DNA from: Eustoma russellianum | Taxonomy: Eukaryota; Streptophyta; Magnoliopsida; Gentianales; Gentianaceae | Assembly: GCA_036186865.1 (NCBI GenBank) | Contig: AP025042.1 | Span: 17,569,496 to 17,633,495, forward strand | Reading direction: 5' to 3' | DNA: 64,000 nucleotides | In this document: positions 10,498 through 23,157 of the stretch, piece by piece | Position numbering within the stretch: the first letter of the stretch is position 1 | Layout of the letters: each line of letters begins with the position of its first letter | Made by a program: the position numbers and the translations under genes | Notes under the pieces: model-generated | What the model saw: only the letters and a program-made list of their open reading frames with translations | Databases searched by the model: none | Told to the model about the DNA's origin: nothing

Positions 10498-11677
10498 TGA
10501 TGAGCCAAATGAAGGCAAGAAAAATCGTTCCTAGGACTTTGTCTTCTACTCCAAACTGATTTGAACCTCGGCTATGGCAAAGAACATCCCAATGACACCC
10601 CTTGAACTGTAACCGCTTGTTATTGGCTCAATTTATGCCAACACCTCTTCCTCTTTGGCATTCCAACACATCTAAAACCTCATTGAGACCCTAAGATGTT
10701 GTAAACCAAAAATGAAGTAAATACGATCAAGTTCTAGGCTATGAACTTGGAAGAAAACCGTTAGTGGTTTTAAACTTCAACTAGAAAAGTTGAGAACTCC
10801 TTAAAGGAAATTTTGATTGAAATGTGTTTGAATTGTGGTTCTTTGTACATTCAGCTTCCTATTCTACTTATAACAAACGAAAATTACAAAGGGTACAAGG
10901 TTTAAAATACAAAGTACAAGTCTAAAAAGAACATGCTTGCTTTTGAACAATTTTGGTTCCAAGAAAGCTGGTTTGTTTGCCGTTGCTTCCATGTTTGTTT
11001 TCAGCCTCAATTTTGATTGGATAATACTTTGAGCAGCTTGCTTTGAATTGCCTTTGATTGGTTGCAAGTTTGGCTTTGAATTTTCAAACTATACTTGCGT
11101 GAATTATGCCTTAAACTTCAAGGATCTGATTGGTTCATTTGTTGTGCAGCTTGCTTGCTTGTCTTCAACTTGTTTTTGATTGGTTTGAACATTTTCAAGA
11201 CTTCTTCCAATTGGTTCAAGCTTTGAGCAGCTTATACATCCATGTTTGTGTGAAGAACAATTCTTGAATTTGACATGAGTGCTTGTCACCTCCTTCTTGT
11301 AAGCTACTTGCTTATCACCTCCTTGCTTGAACAAAAATTCAAGTTCTAATTGCATTTTCAAGCTAAGTACGTGTACCTGAAAGACAATGCAATAATACAA
11401 CACAAACTATCCTAAAACAAGGTTAACCAACCAACAATATTAAAAAGAACAACTAAAGATATGTACAACATGCTTTTGATACAACTAGATCAAAGTTTGT
11501 ATCATATAAACCCAATGGACATCATCTTTGCTTGGTTCATCCTCTTCATGCCTATAAAGAAATGATTCAACACAATGCAACAACTTCTTAGCCATACTCC
11601 TTGTTATGGGACCTGTGCGGGGCAGTGAGATGTCTTCATCAGTGTTTGTATCCACAAGGTTAGGCTGTAGCTCATCA
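10498..11677 (-). repeat. Element A 5' LTR (right)
   Basis: 1180 bp, the same length as the left LTR, with matching ends. A TATA-like box lies at 10864-10872. The tail-coding segment for the pol C terminus is also present (about 11485-11670) but is not preceded by pol here. Confidence 0.92.
10864..10872 (-). promoter_or_regulatory. TATA-like box in 5' LTR of A
   Basis: TATAAGTAG on the minus strand, at the same LTR offset as in the left LTR. It would drive the genomic RNA of the element. Confidence 0.5.
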
Positions 11678-12327
11678 CATCGTGATCATTATCATGATCA
11701 TGGCTCTTCAGTTCATACCTATGATGGAAACTAACATGCATGTGTTTAAATGATATAGAATCAAAAGTATAATAAATGATCATGAAGAAAAATGTATAAG
11801 TCAAGTATGTTATATGTCATATGTCCCTACATCAAGAATGCATGTTCATGATCATGATATGTTAAAGTGCTAAGGGGTATAATCACTACACATGCATATA
11901 ATGATGGACAAAGTGAAGAATCATGTGATGGATGGCCTTGGCATAATTCGGCCAAGTATGTGTATGTGGGTACCAATAAAATTATTTTGACATTTACTTA
12001 GATATATGTATCTACAATTATGTACATCATGTATTATTTGATTTGCTAAGTGGACGATGTGTTAAGTATATTGGTTCAGGATTTGATAATAGTTGACAAA
12101 GCCCAAAAAGTCAGCTGTTTTGGAGTCCAAATCCGAGAGCCACATGTAAAGGAAAAAATGGAATTTTTCAAGTTTATGACATACATTATGGGCATAAGTA
12201 TTGAAATTATGAAGATGGAAATTTAGAATGGATTTTGAACAAGGTTATGACATGTATTAGTAGCCAAGTGTTGATTGAAAGGTGCTGAAATTTTCAGATG
12301 ATCAAATGAGCTAAATCCAATCCTACA
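11678..12327 (+). mobile_element. Tekay-type LTR fragment (LTR-I), right piece
   Basis: Resumes LTR-I after element A, starting with the second copy of catcg. It is again rich in gatcat words and resembles the D LTR segment at about 19870-20300. It stops where LTR F begins. No gene is seen. Confidence 0.55.
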
Positions 12328-15300
12328 TGTAGCGCCCCACCCGGGACTAGGGTCTCGGCACGGTACCCTGCTGTACTCTACTACGAGAAGCAATAGGTGT
12401 CGATAACATCTATATGCATGGCGTCATAAACATGTGTCGAATAGCGGAAGCATCATAAAATAGACATAATAAAACATAAGCGACATGCAACATTCATCGT
12501 ACTAAATCTGAGTACATCATAATGTCATCAGTACATAAGGGAAAGGGATACATGTCGGGGATAGCAAAAGTACAAGTCTAAATCAGCTGGGACCACTACT
12601 ACTCACGGGTATCCTACCCTCGGCTCGTCTTTTAGTGCTGCACGGTGCATCTGCCGTACTCTGCTGGGAGAAGTACAAGGTGTCGATAACATCTATATGC
12701 CTGTTGACATAAGCATGTACTGAAATAGCGGAAGCGTCATAAAATGTACTAAGCGTAATAGACATGCATTACAATAAACAACTAACTCCGAATGCATCCG
12801 AAATACTGTCTGTACAAAAGATCGTGATACAAATCTGAAATAACATAACTACAAACTACAACATCTGGGCCCATAAGCTCCTCAAAGGTGACCTACCCTC
12901 GAGTCATCCCCAGCGGTATCAGAAACTAGCTCTCAAGCCTCTGCAATATGGTAAAAATAGGGGTGAGCGATAATAAATCGTTCAGCAAGTATTTCTGCCT
13001 AGGTTCGTCATGTGGATCATGCATCGGAGGTGGGTTAATAAAAATAAATACAGTAAGATAATAACATATTGCGTCTCTGTTTCACAAATACAATGACAGA
13101 TAAGACAAGTAGCATCAACTTCATGTAAACATGTAAAGTGTGGAAAAAATAAAGTCAACAAAGAGATTATATCATTTTCGTGTTCCTTTCTTCTTACGTA
13201 TCCATTAAGCTTTTAACTGATATCCTGTGCTAACCCCATTTTGGTCATGTCCATGTCACGAATCACATATTCTATCCATTCACCTTAAGTATACTGATGG
13301 TCTAAACCCGTATCCGATAAGGTGGCTCAGTTAATATATGCATATGCTCGTATGAAGTAATGACATACATCAGTTTTCAGAAAGCTTTTCAAAACGTAAT
13401 CATTTTATTAACCATCGAAACATATCTGTCACAAACATGTACATAGAATCTTTCATCACACACAAATGGTAACACACGACACACCGACCGAGTTCCCCAT
13501 ATAGTCCTACGTACCAACCATGAATCCCGATAGTCCAACCATGGTATTACATCATGTGTACATAGATCTCAAGGTAACGCGTTATGGCAGATATCTCAAC
13601 TCACAGACACGGTGCTACACTCTGCCAAAATGTAAAACATAGATGTCATCTATAAGGCGAAGATCCTTTGTCTCGGACAAGGTGTTACAGCCGGCCCACA
13701 GATGAAACATCACTATGCCACATGACACCAACCTCTCACCTAGATTCCAGTGTCATGAGGCGCATCATAACATATGCCCTTGACTTCCTCTCTAATACAC
13801 TTGATGTCATTCTGGCCTCTAATCATAAACATGATCTGTAAAGATAGCGTGACATATCGTATAACATAAGTTGTGAAAACAGCGAATCATATCATCGTTT
13901 AACTTTGTCGTTGGAATGAGTCGGCGCTTGGTACGGTTTGTTTAAAATCCTTTTTAAAACGTATCACGTGATAAAAACATCTTCGTCAAATATGCCGCGT
14001 AAAATTCTTTTGAAACGTTTCATGTGATTAACACTTCCATAACTCAATCGTGTGAGAAAATCTTTTCAAATGTATCCTGTTTTTAAACATTTCGTGAGAT
14101 AAAGCATTTCATAAAGTCATGCCGTATGATAAAAACCTTTCATTTAAAAACTTGCTTTTTCGTATGTATGTAAGAAATCTTGGTATTGGGATGGTTTCAT
14201 GTACCTAACCATTTCAGCACTCAAGGCCAATGTTTGGCTCTTACTCCATATGGTGTCCTTATGTGGCTATATTTTACCCCTATTTGGGCAGCCTTGCATT
14301 ACCCTCCAAAATAGACCACTTTTAGATTCTTAATCACTAATTTCATTCCCTTAATTTGTCTTACTCCTTGTTTATTTATTTATTTATAAAGTCCATTTTT
14401 ACCCCTTTGAATGTGCTCGGCAAAAATATCCCTCTAATATGGGCTTGAACATTCTATTAATTCTCCATCTTTCTTATTTGGTACTTTCTTTAGATAAGTC
14501 CATATACAATATACATTATACATATCCTTTCATATATTTAATCATGCAAATACTCAATAACCCATTTGGTATATGTTTGTGGCCATAAGGCCGAAAACAT
14601 ATAGAAACACATATACTCATGATTTCTAACTTGTTCATGGTGACATACATGTAAGAATGGTCCTATTTACTTGGTTCTTTCATTTATCATGCATATATAT
14701 ACATGCCACATGATTTTACCATGATGATACATGAAACTTTTGGTTTGACATATAAAAACTCATGCATGATACCTTCCATCACAATCATGATCATAAGGTT
14801 CATGATCATGGTGATGATAATGATGAAAATCACATGCAAATACATATGAAGATGCAACACACGAAAAGGCTTATTCTTAGGCCCTGATCATCAAAAATAC
14901 ACATCAAAATGATGGTGATGAATCATGTCTAATGATGGAGACCAAAACAGCCCATCTTGGAATGGAAATACATGAAAGTATGATGATGATTCTCAGAGAG
15001 ACCATCTTTTGTGTCCATGCATTGTAGCATAGTTTAAGATGCACCATAATCATGCTAAATCATGTCCATAAACATGCAAAAACAATAAAAATCATAGAGA
15101 AGCAAATAGGTGATGATATAAATATATACATGAAAATGAAGGCAAGTGAGGTTCTTAGTACACTTTTTCAATAAAGTGTTTTAAGCCACCAACACTTTTC
15201 ATGAAAAGGAAACATGCATGCCTATCTTCCATTTCATATAATGTGTCTAAACATATGAGAACAAAACATGCCAAATTCTTAACATGCATGACACTTTTTA

Positions 15301-16357
15301 TAGTCACATGGTCATAAACATAATCACCTTCAAGTACTACACACTAAAACTTCATCAAATTGGCATGCAAGCTCACTTTCTTCATGTTTATGGTGAAACA
15401 TCATTTGAACATATGCATGCATGATCCAAATTTATATATGAACATAGATGAAGAGTACTTGTCTTTTCTTTGATTCTTAAAGATTTTTTCTTTTCCAAGC
15501 CTTGAGTACCACAGAGTCAAGAGGGCTAAAATGGAGGAAAATTTTGGTCATTTTGAGGAAGAAGACAGTAGGAAGGTTCAAACATTCAATCTTAAGAAGA
15601 CTCACCTTTTGAACTACTTGAAGATTCCTATTTTTCTTAGTTTTAAAAACTTCTTCCACTTGCTTGTTGCAACCCACTGTTTGGAGGGTAAGGAGGGAGA
15701 AGATTTGAATCTTTTTGGAGGATGGATGAGAGAAAGATGTTTAAAAATAAGGATAAGAGTCTTACCTTGGTGATTCTTAGGTATTGATGCTTGGTCTTGA
15801 CTTGAAATTGGAAGTCCTTCTCCCTTTTGGTTGGAGGGTTGCTCTTGGATGGTTGCAGAAGAAATGAGAGTGAGAGGATTTTGGCTAGAGAGAGGGAGAG
15901 GTGTGAAGAAGAATTTTAGAGAGAGAGGATTAAATTTCTTTGAGTGGAATGCAAATGAGGGGAAATGTCTTGAGTTGAAGCTTGTATTCCCTTGATTGCC
16001 TTGGATGTTGGCCGAGATAATGGGGGATTAAGTCGGGGTACTTAATCATTTGGTTTGGTTGGGAAGTGGAGGGGTGTAAGAGGGAAGTGCCAAGCAAGGC
16101 ATGTGGTTGGAGGGGAAACTCAAATGTGTAAGAGGTGAAGTGATGTGAGGAAAGAGGAAAGGGAGAAGTTGTCTTGCAAGTGGGGTGGGTGGTGGCGGTC
16201 AAGCTGGGTAGGGAGGGATAAGTGGGGTATTTTAGAAGAATTTTGTGAATTAATGGGAAGAAAGTGGGTATAATTTGCTCACTTGAAATGTTTTAAACTT
16301 CTATAAGAATTTAAGAGGAAGAAGCATAAAATTAATTTTCCATTTATGCATGATAAG
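12328..16357 (-). mobile_element. Tekay-type LTR F (solo or 3' LTR, right end cut by D)
   Basis: Begins TGTAGCGCCCC, the reverse complement of a Tekay LTR 3' end (compare LTR H TGTAGCGCCCCAG and the D end GGTGCTACA). Word blocks match the reverse complement of the D LTR, for example the control-like segment at 13670-13720 and the tggtaaaataggggtgagcg region near 12950 against 39530. It is about 4 kb long and contains no protein-coding domain. The terminal segment is present twice (12340-12480 and 12640-12760). No primer site or polypurine tract adjoins the left end, so it is a solo LTR or the outer LTR of a larger element whose rest lies beyond D. The ORFs here are chance frames. Confidence 0.6.
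12340..12760 (-). repeat. Diverged direct duplication inside LTR F
   Basis: The blocks 12340-12480 and 12640-12760 share the order tactct.ct...gagaag, aggtgtcgataacatctata, catgt, tagcggaagc.tcataaaat, offset by about 300 bp and clearly diverged. It is an old internal duplication or a composite LTR. Confidence 0.65.
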
Positions 16358-16494
16358 TGTTACACCCCGACTTCCAGCTTAGAACGAACTTAGCTGAGAT
16401 GACGTAAAGTAGTATAATGTGTGTGTAAGTGCTACCTTAAATCAATTTCACATCTACTAAATTAACTTAATGATTATAGGCTAAGTACATTGGA
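16358..16494 (+). repeat. Start of element D 5' LTR
   Basis: 137 bp beginning TGTTACACCCCG. It is cut where the gag of G begins on the opposite strand, an abrupt junction without a visible LTR border, so a deletion removed part of both. Confidence 0.5.
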
Positions 16495-17221
16495 AAATTG
16501 TTTGAATGGGACCTTCACCACTCCTTCTTCTTGAACTTAGCGTTTGATCCCACCAAAGAAGTGCATATTCTATAAACTCAATGGCTGCAAAACGGACTTT
16601 AATTAGTTCAGAAAAGGAAGTACAAGAGTAAATGAGTTCTATCTTTCTTTCCCATTCGAGTTATGCTTCGGTATCACTTCGCCCTTGAAATGGAGGAATG
16701 TTCATCTTGATCTTATGTGAATCATCATCATGATGATTGTGCCTAGGATAGTACCCACGATTAAGAACATCATAGTCACGGTTTTGACGTTGAAAGTTAC
16801 GGGTTTCAACATCAAACGATTCCTCATAATCTCTTCCCCGTTGACCATCATGCATATGTGAAACATCCTCAGGATACCTCTCTTTTAATGGTGGCATGTA
16901 CACTGGGGCATGTTTTAGGCCTCCTATGCCTCGTCCTCTTTGTCCCATCATTTGACCACGAATGGCTTACCATGGTGGATCAACTGGAATACGGCTTGGA
17001 CCCCCAAATTGGGTAGCCACGTTTCTAATCATGGAGCTATCTCCTTCGATGGTTCCTGGTTGAGATGTTTGGTGGCGGGGGTTAGATCTTTCAGCCTCCA
17101 GTAGGTCTAACCTCACGGTAATCTTTCTAAGCATTCCAAGTACATTCTCTTCCGTCACGGAATTCCTCATATCCTCCAAAGGTGGGGGAGCATTGGAATT
17201 TTTCAACGGTGTCTCATCCAT
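16495..17221 (-). pseudogene. gag: Element G gag, N-terminal half
   Basis: Starts at ATG 17221 with MDETPLKNSN and has a coiled-coil-like stretch (residues about 15-45). An in-frame stop near 16967 (Trp followed by TAA) is crossed, after which the same frame continues with a Gly/Arg-rich segment and IKMNIPPFQGRSDTEA. Another stop follows, and the frame continues to the capsid words ELIYSCTSF and ALLWWDQT before breaking off near 16495. It is homologous to the gag of A and B but of a different family. It cannot encode a full capsid protein. Confidence 0.75.
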
Positions 17222-18713
17222 CTACATCTGAAACAAAATTAAAAGAACACAAAGAAAAAGGAAAACTAACACAAAGACTAAAGAAGCTTTGTTACGTTAG
17301 TGTAAAGATAATTTCAACTTGTGCTTATCCTTTCTTACTCGTATTTTGGCAGTCAAGGCTTTTACCTCCCCTCTTTAAGTCCTTTCAAGCCCTTACAAGC
17401 CTTTTACCTCTCTTTTCTTGTGCCTCTAATCCAATCGTGGGCTAGAAGCAACCAAGACGAGCAACAACGTGGAGGTCTTCAGCAACTTGTACAATCTTCA
17501 AAAACGAGGTTAGTATCACCAAAGTAAGAATGGATACCGAGCAAAAGACACAAAACACACTTGGAAAAACTCTAAGATTCAAGAAAATTATGAAACCAAA
17601 TGTGATGTAAAGGGCCGAGACAAAGAATTGCTAAGGGGTTGCCTTGGGCAATCGTTAACCACACTTAGACTCAATGCACTTAATCACACGTATGCAATGT
17701 CCAAGATGCATAAAGGAAGAAGTGTCCGAAGTTGTATATAAAACGGTGTTTTTTTGGTCGTGGGTGTTGTAGGAAATTTTTGTGTTTTGATTGTGCAAGG
17801 AGACCGTTTCAAGCAATTCAGATAGCCTCTTTTGAATAACGGCTATTTTGTATTCCTTTTTTTGTAACGCTTTTTTTTTGAATTTTTTTGGGGCTGAAAT
17901 ACAAGAAACTCATAGTAACCAAAGGATTAATCAAAGAACACAACAACCTTCTTGCTCTAAATTTTTTTTGTTCTAAGCTGAATCTTATACAAAAGGATGT
18001 TTAAAGATGCTCTTGTGAAAAGAGACTCAATCTTTTGTAGTGTAAGGATTGTATGAGTATGGATCACTTGTATGCATTAATAAACACAACATACAATGCA
18101 AGTAAGATGCACAAATCCAAGCATGACTAAGAGCTTCAAATAGCAACAAGATTTAAAGTTAATAACAGTAGCTTTTTAGGCTAGTAGAAGCAATATAAGT
18201 GTGGCTGAAATGAAAGCCCTCTATGCAATGATCCTAATACCAAAAGTATGTATTCAAGCAAAAATGAATACAAGACAAAGTAACCCAAACGAAAATAGTT
18301 GTGAACAACAACAAAGATGCAATCTTTTGAATGTTTTAAGATGTTTTGAAGATTGTCCTTGTATAGGGTCCTTGTCAAGGTAACTCCAATATGTCACGGT
18401 CCTTTGTCAAATGTCCAAGGAGTTCGGTATTTGGTCCTGTCCAATATGTCCTAATCGTCCAATATGGTCCAATATGTCAAATAGGTACAAAGTGTCCAAT
18501 AGTCCAATATGTCAAGGAAATTTCGGTCCTTTGTTCAATATGTCAAGGTATTGATATTGTCAAGTCCATAAGATAGGTTGTGTCTTTTTGATAAAATATC
18601 AAGTTGGATGAAAGTTTTAAGGCTGAATTTTTTTTGGAACAGATTTTTTTTCCGATGACACAAAAATGAAGACAAAAAAAGACACAAAATGAATGATAGA
18701 TTAAAGGAGAACC
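17222..18713 (-). other. Untranslated leader of element G
   Basis: About 1.5 kb between gag and primer site, AT-rich, without a coherent frame. A run of imperfect copies of gtccaatatgtc lies at about 18390-18560. The several 60-120-codon frames here look like chance. Confidence 0.6.
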
Positions 18714-18729
18714 TTTTCTCTGATACCAA
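18714..18729 (-). promoter_or_regulatory. Primer-binding site of G
   Basis: Minus strand reads TTTGGTATCAGAG close to the LTR border at 18732. It matches the initiator Met tRNA primer site used by the other CRM elements here over its first nine bases. Confidence 0.75.
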
Positions 18730-18731
18730 AC

Positions 18732-19589
18732 TGATGCGCGGTTGTCACTCCTCATACGGATCGTCTCCTTTAACACTTGGATCCTTAACGGTTGTAGGCA
18801 AGAGTTTAACTCCCTCCTAGCCGTTGATCACCAAGGTTTTTGTTTTAGCCTTCCTCCTTCAAAAGTTACCCATTTCCCAAGCAAGTTTGCACCCTCTTGA
18901 TCAGCCACACCTTTGATTTTGGATATCCCCCACAAGTTTGCTCACTCCTTGATTGGATTCTAACTTTGACTTCAAAGTAACAAAGAAAACACTCAACTTG
19001 TTCTTAAGAAGAATCAAAAACAAAACTCACAAGTGTTTATGAAGAGAAAATAGGCTAATTTTGCCCAAGAATTCTTACGAATCAATTTTCCAACTTTTTT
19101 TCCCTTGTGGTTGAAGAGATACGCCTGTTTTACGAAAACTTGTTATGCCAGAAAAGTACATTCTGAAATGAGCTTGCTTCTCTTCAACTCTTTTGGTCTT
19201 CAAATGTCTCCAGCAACCTTGCAAGTCCTTAAAATAATTCTAATAAATATAGAAACATAATAAACAACCCTAAAGGCCTAACAAGCTAAAAGAATCAAGG
19301 TTTGGTCATGCAAGACCGAAAGAACAACCTTTACAAACAAGAAACTTTAAGCAAACGACTCAACGAACGAAAGAAATAATACAAACGACTCATATATGTT
19401 AGAACACATAAAAACTCAAAGATTGGGCTCAAGTAAGTGAACCCAACAACATTCTTTGTTTACAGGCTCGTCTCACACATGTCTAAACAAGAATGCATCA
19501 AATTTTGGCTCAAAATCTTTGTCATACTTCTTGTCTCTTGTCCTCGACTTGCCTCGTCTTTGTTGCCGCTTGGCACCTGTACCTCATCA
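18732..19589 (-). repeat. Element G 5' LTR
   Basis: 858 bp, TGATGCGCGG...CCTCATCA. The first coding-strand part of the LTR encodes a degenerate CRM pol tail ending DAFLFRHV, a stop, then DEPV ... WVHLLEP, equivalent to the tails of A, B and C. Confidence 0.8.
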
Positions 19590-20536
19590 TCATATGTAAG
19601 AGAAGAGATTCACATAATTATGGTCATAGTATAGTACAATGATGTACAAAACAAACCATTTCACAATGCATGTCATAAAAGATGTCATCTTTGTTCATCA
19701 ACATCATAGAATCACCATTTTCCTTCTTAGGGGGACGGTTTATGAGCCTCCAGCATAGGTCATGAAATCATCACCATCATCATGATGTGTATCTTGATGA
19801 TCATGACCTAAGTAGGTGTGATTCCATGGATGTTACACCTTATGTATTTGCACGTCATTTTTAGCATGATCACTATCATAAGCGTCATCTTTGTGATCAT
19901 GAATATATCTGTATGATGTGATGTGAGCATGTTAAAATTAAGGATGTTGATGTACATCATGAATCATCATCAAAATACCTACGGTAAGTAAAACATGAAG
20001 ATATATGTCATCATCATTAGCATCAAGCATGTATGCTATGTGTTGAAATATCCATATTGAAACATCCCTACTTTCGGCCAAGGGGTCTAAATTATGTCAC
20101 ATTGAAGCACAAATTTCCATTAGAGTATATTTCATAATGATGTATAATGATGATAGGTAAATAAAAAGGAAAATGGCTATAAGTGTAAAAATTACATAAT
20201 GTTGAAATTCCAAGAATTAGACATTACCAGTTTTCAGCCCAATAGCCATTTTGGCACCTAAAATGATGAATTACAGCCATGTAACAATTTCTATGGGACT
20301 AGCTATTTACTATGTGCCATAAAGATGAAAAATGAACATAATGGAACAACACTACATGAAATTGAGGAATTCAATGTGTGTAAATGGGCACCTTTTGGCA
20401 TTAGGCCAAACTTGGTGCCTTGTCATGAATTAACCTCTTCCAAGTATAGTCATGTAAATGCATATACAATATGTGTTGGGATTCTATTATTATTGAAAGA
20501 CAAACATAAATGTTCAATAGATAAAAAGAACATAAT
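19590..20536 (+). repeat. Element D 5' LTR, middle piece
   Basis: Non-coding, rich in catgat/gatcat words. It ends with ataat (20532-20536), the target-site duplication of array E, and continues at 38360. The 122-codon frame at 20325 runs into E and is a chance frame. Confidence 0.7.
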
Positions 20537-23078
20537 TGTGGCGTCCCGCTCCCGAACCCTAGCATCGAGAACGGTGCACCCGCCGTATCTCGCTGAGGAG
20601 AATACAAAGCGTCAAATCAATTTCCAACATGTCCAAAAAGATGTAGAAATTTTTCGCTCGGAAACGAAATACCATAACATAAACTTTCCTTGAAAAACAA
20701 GATTCCTTAACACAATAATAATCAAATCCTGACAATAACATAAGTCTGAAAGTTTAATAAGGTAATGTCTGGTGAGACCTCAATAAAATAAAGACAAACA
20801 ATCGCAGGGTCTTCTTATGTCCTAAGCGCGACCATCAGTCTGCCCACTCCACTGTATCTGCCCCGTCCTCAACAAAAACGTAGTCATAGGCCTCTTCCTG
20901 CTCACCTGGTGGGGGGGAAGTAGGGGTGAGTGACTGGGAAATCACTCAGTAGGCGCCTGCCTCCAAGTAGTACGAAACAACCATACAATAATGATATAGC
21001 ACATAGCATGTAGGACATGATATTGCATAAGCATATGAAGGCGGAAAAGTAACTCACTCCAGATAAAAAATGCGCAACAACGTGATGCATGTCCCACTAT
21101 GCATGTCACACGCAACAAGGTCATGTCACACAATGTACCGATATCCCTACTATGCCATGCATGAACCCGGGTCCTACTGAGTGGCTGCAGGTCGTACACC
21201 CCACAGTCAACATACTGAGTGTGCGTAGCCGCGCCTCCGCACACCATACTGAGTGTCGTGGCCCCGCCACTGTACACCATCCTGAGCGTCCATGACCCAT
21301 ACGTCACGACCCACCGTCAATGCAATGCACGTGCCATGAATGCAAAAACACAATCGCCTGAGGCCCCTGGCCCATCCTCACCATCCTCCGGCACTCAAAT
21401 CTAGGTTCATTTATTCTCCAAATAATGATTTAATGTTGCTTGAGGTTAAAATTATTGTTCCGTGGCTTATATATAATTATTGTGCAATTTCCATAATTTT
21501 TTCATATTTTTCCTTAATTTATCTCTATTTATTACCTAATTATCTCAATTAGATAAATTATCCCAATTACTGAAATTTTAGTGAAAATAATTTGATCTCA
21601 ACAGTTTATAATTTATGGAATTTATTTATAATTTTCTGATATTTATTTACATTTTCCTTATAATTATTACTATTTATTTATTTATTTATTATTATTATTA
21701 TAATTTTTTTTAACTAGCTAATAATTAAAACTTACCAAAACCTCCTTCCAAATTTGGGCTGGTCCTTCACCAGCCATGATTTCCTCCATAGCAGGCCCGG
21801 AATCCGCCCAACGGTCCGGCCTGTTGTTATATGTATATCTTTTTTTTAATCGACTTATTGGGTCGGCTGATGACTGGCCCGGTCCGCTGGCCATCCGGCC
21901 CGGCCCGTACCAGCCTTCCCTTTTTTTTATTTAACAATTTGGGCTAAGCCCTTCTACGGGACCAGCCCGCTTCCGACCTTAGGCCTTCGGCCCTTCCCAC
22001 TTCAGGGCCTTCGGCCCTTTAACTACCCCTTTTTTTATTCCAATTCCAGCAAGGGTGCGTCCAGCACCTGCCCAGAGCGCGTGTAGGCCACGCGCGGCTG
22101 TTTCGGCGCGCGTGAGCCACTCCGGCTCCCTTTGGCCTTCGTTTTTCGATCCCGATCTATGTTTTTGCCTATTTCCAGTCTATGGGGACCTATTCTAAAG
22201 CCAAAACAAAATAAAAATCCTCTAGTCTAGCAGCAGTTTTGCTATTTTGATTATCAAAGTTTTCCCTAAAATCAAAACTACAGCATGCAATACACATCGC
22301 ATACACGCATCATCTACACGCATACCAGAGTCTTAAATATCTTCATGCTTTTCACAAATTGAACAACATGCTATGGAATTAAACAATTAAAACAACAAAA
22401 ACACATAATCTACCATTAAAACATGCTTGAATTCGCACCAATTGGAGGGAGAAAAAGGAACCTACCTGGGTTGCGGATGAAGAATTACACGACGAGAATA
22501 AACTTTGCTGGCTACTCTCCCTTTTTTTTTTCTTCTCTCTTTCTCTTTCCTCCCTTCCCCTCACTTCTCTTCGGCCGTTATCGCTGCAATACCTCTCTTT
22601 TCCTTTTGTTCTCTTTTTGTGGGTGTCGTTCCCTGCCCCCCTTTGCCCCCTATTTAACGATTTACTGAAATCATGGGGGGCGGTTATTCCCCCCCCCTTA
22701 ATCCACGTTCTCCGTTTTTTTTTTCTTTTTTTCATTTTATTTATTCATTTTCTTTAATTTATCTATTTTGTATTTTATATTTATATTATCTTTATTCATT
22801 TCATTTTTTTTTAATTTTTGTTTACAATTATTTTATTCTTATTATTGTGTGACTGTTTCTTCCTATTATAATTTTTAATTTAATTTAACCCTCTTCTCTT
22901 ACCTTAATATTTCCACCTATACATACATTTACATAACCACTATATGTAATTACAAAAATCACCCAAACATAATTAACACGCTACAACTAACTTAATTCCG
23001 AGATGTCGTTATACCCTTCGACTACTTAACATTAAATTAACGGATAGCAATTAGTTGAAAATTTTTTGGTTCGTAACA
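20537..23078 (-). repeat. Array E LTR 1 (left, outer)
   Basis: TGTGGCGTCCC...TCGTAACA, 2542 bp. It contains an AT-rich block (about 21400-21730), a GC-rich block with ggccttcggccc palindromes (about 21980-22020), a poly-pyrimidine tract (22500-22570), a TATA-like TTAAATAG on the minus strand at 22650-22657, and short tandem repeats at about 21203-21295. No gene is seen. Confidence 0.93.
21203..21295 (-). repeat. Short tandem repeats in LTR E
   Basis: Three imperfect units of about 30-35 bp containing catactgagtgt / catcctgagcgt. They recur in the other two LTRs (about 28838-28930 and 36480-36572). Confidence 0.75.
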
Positions 23079-23092
23079 TCCTACCCTCCTTA
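23079..23092 (-). promoter_or_regulatory. Polypurine tract of E copy 1
   Basis: Minus strand reads GTAAGGAGGGTAGGA next to the LTR, which also marks the element as minus-oriented. An identical tract adjoins LTR 2 at 30714. Confidence 0.75.
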
Positions 23093-23157
23093 CAAGAAGT
23101 TTCGTCCTCGAAACTTGTTGTATCTGAATGGTAGAGACCGAAAGAATTCAACATACC

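Larger units (their letters stand above)
2847..11677 (-). mobile_element. CRM-clade Ty3/gypsy element A, complete but inactive
   Basis: Full-length 8.83-kb element on the minus strand. Both LTRs are 1180 bp and begin TGATGAGCC and end CTCATCA on the plus strand. The 5-bp target-site duplication catcg is at 2842-2846 and 11678-11682. A primer site for initiator Met tRNA lies next to the right (5') LTR and a purine-rich tract next to the left (3') LTR. The protein order is gag, protease, RT, RNase H, integrase. RT wording such as GIEHQIDFIPGA and PKKDGTWRMCTDCRAINK, and the pol frame entering the 3' LTR, place it in the CRM (centromeric retrotransposon) clade. LTRs differ at many sites and each domain carries lesions, so it is older than H. 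Confidence 0.93.
16495..19589 (-). mobile_element. CRM-clade element G, 5' end only
   Basis: Minus-strand remnant with a complete 5' LTR, primer site, long leader and the N-terminal half of gag. All of protease, RT, RNase H, integrase and the 3' LTR are gone. It lies inside the LTR of D. The bases tcata at 19590-19594 are the presumed right copy of its target-site duplication, but the left copy is lost. Confidence 0.78.

Noticed and set aside
13670..15680. Plant host exon in the F region (80- and 66-codon frames near 15500)
   Set aside because: Overlapping short frames on both strands within LTR-like sequence, no motif or splice structure.
12328..16364. LTR F ending at GTTACA (16364) as a solo LTR
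   Set aside because: No matching duplication (left ctaca, right ccccg), and TGTTACACCCCG at 16358 fits the start of a plus-strand Tekay LTR better.
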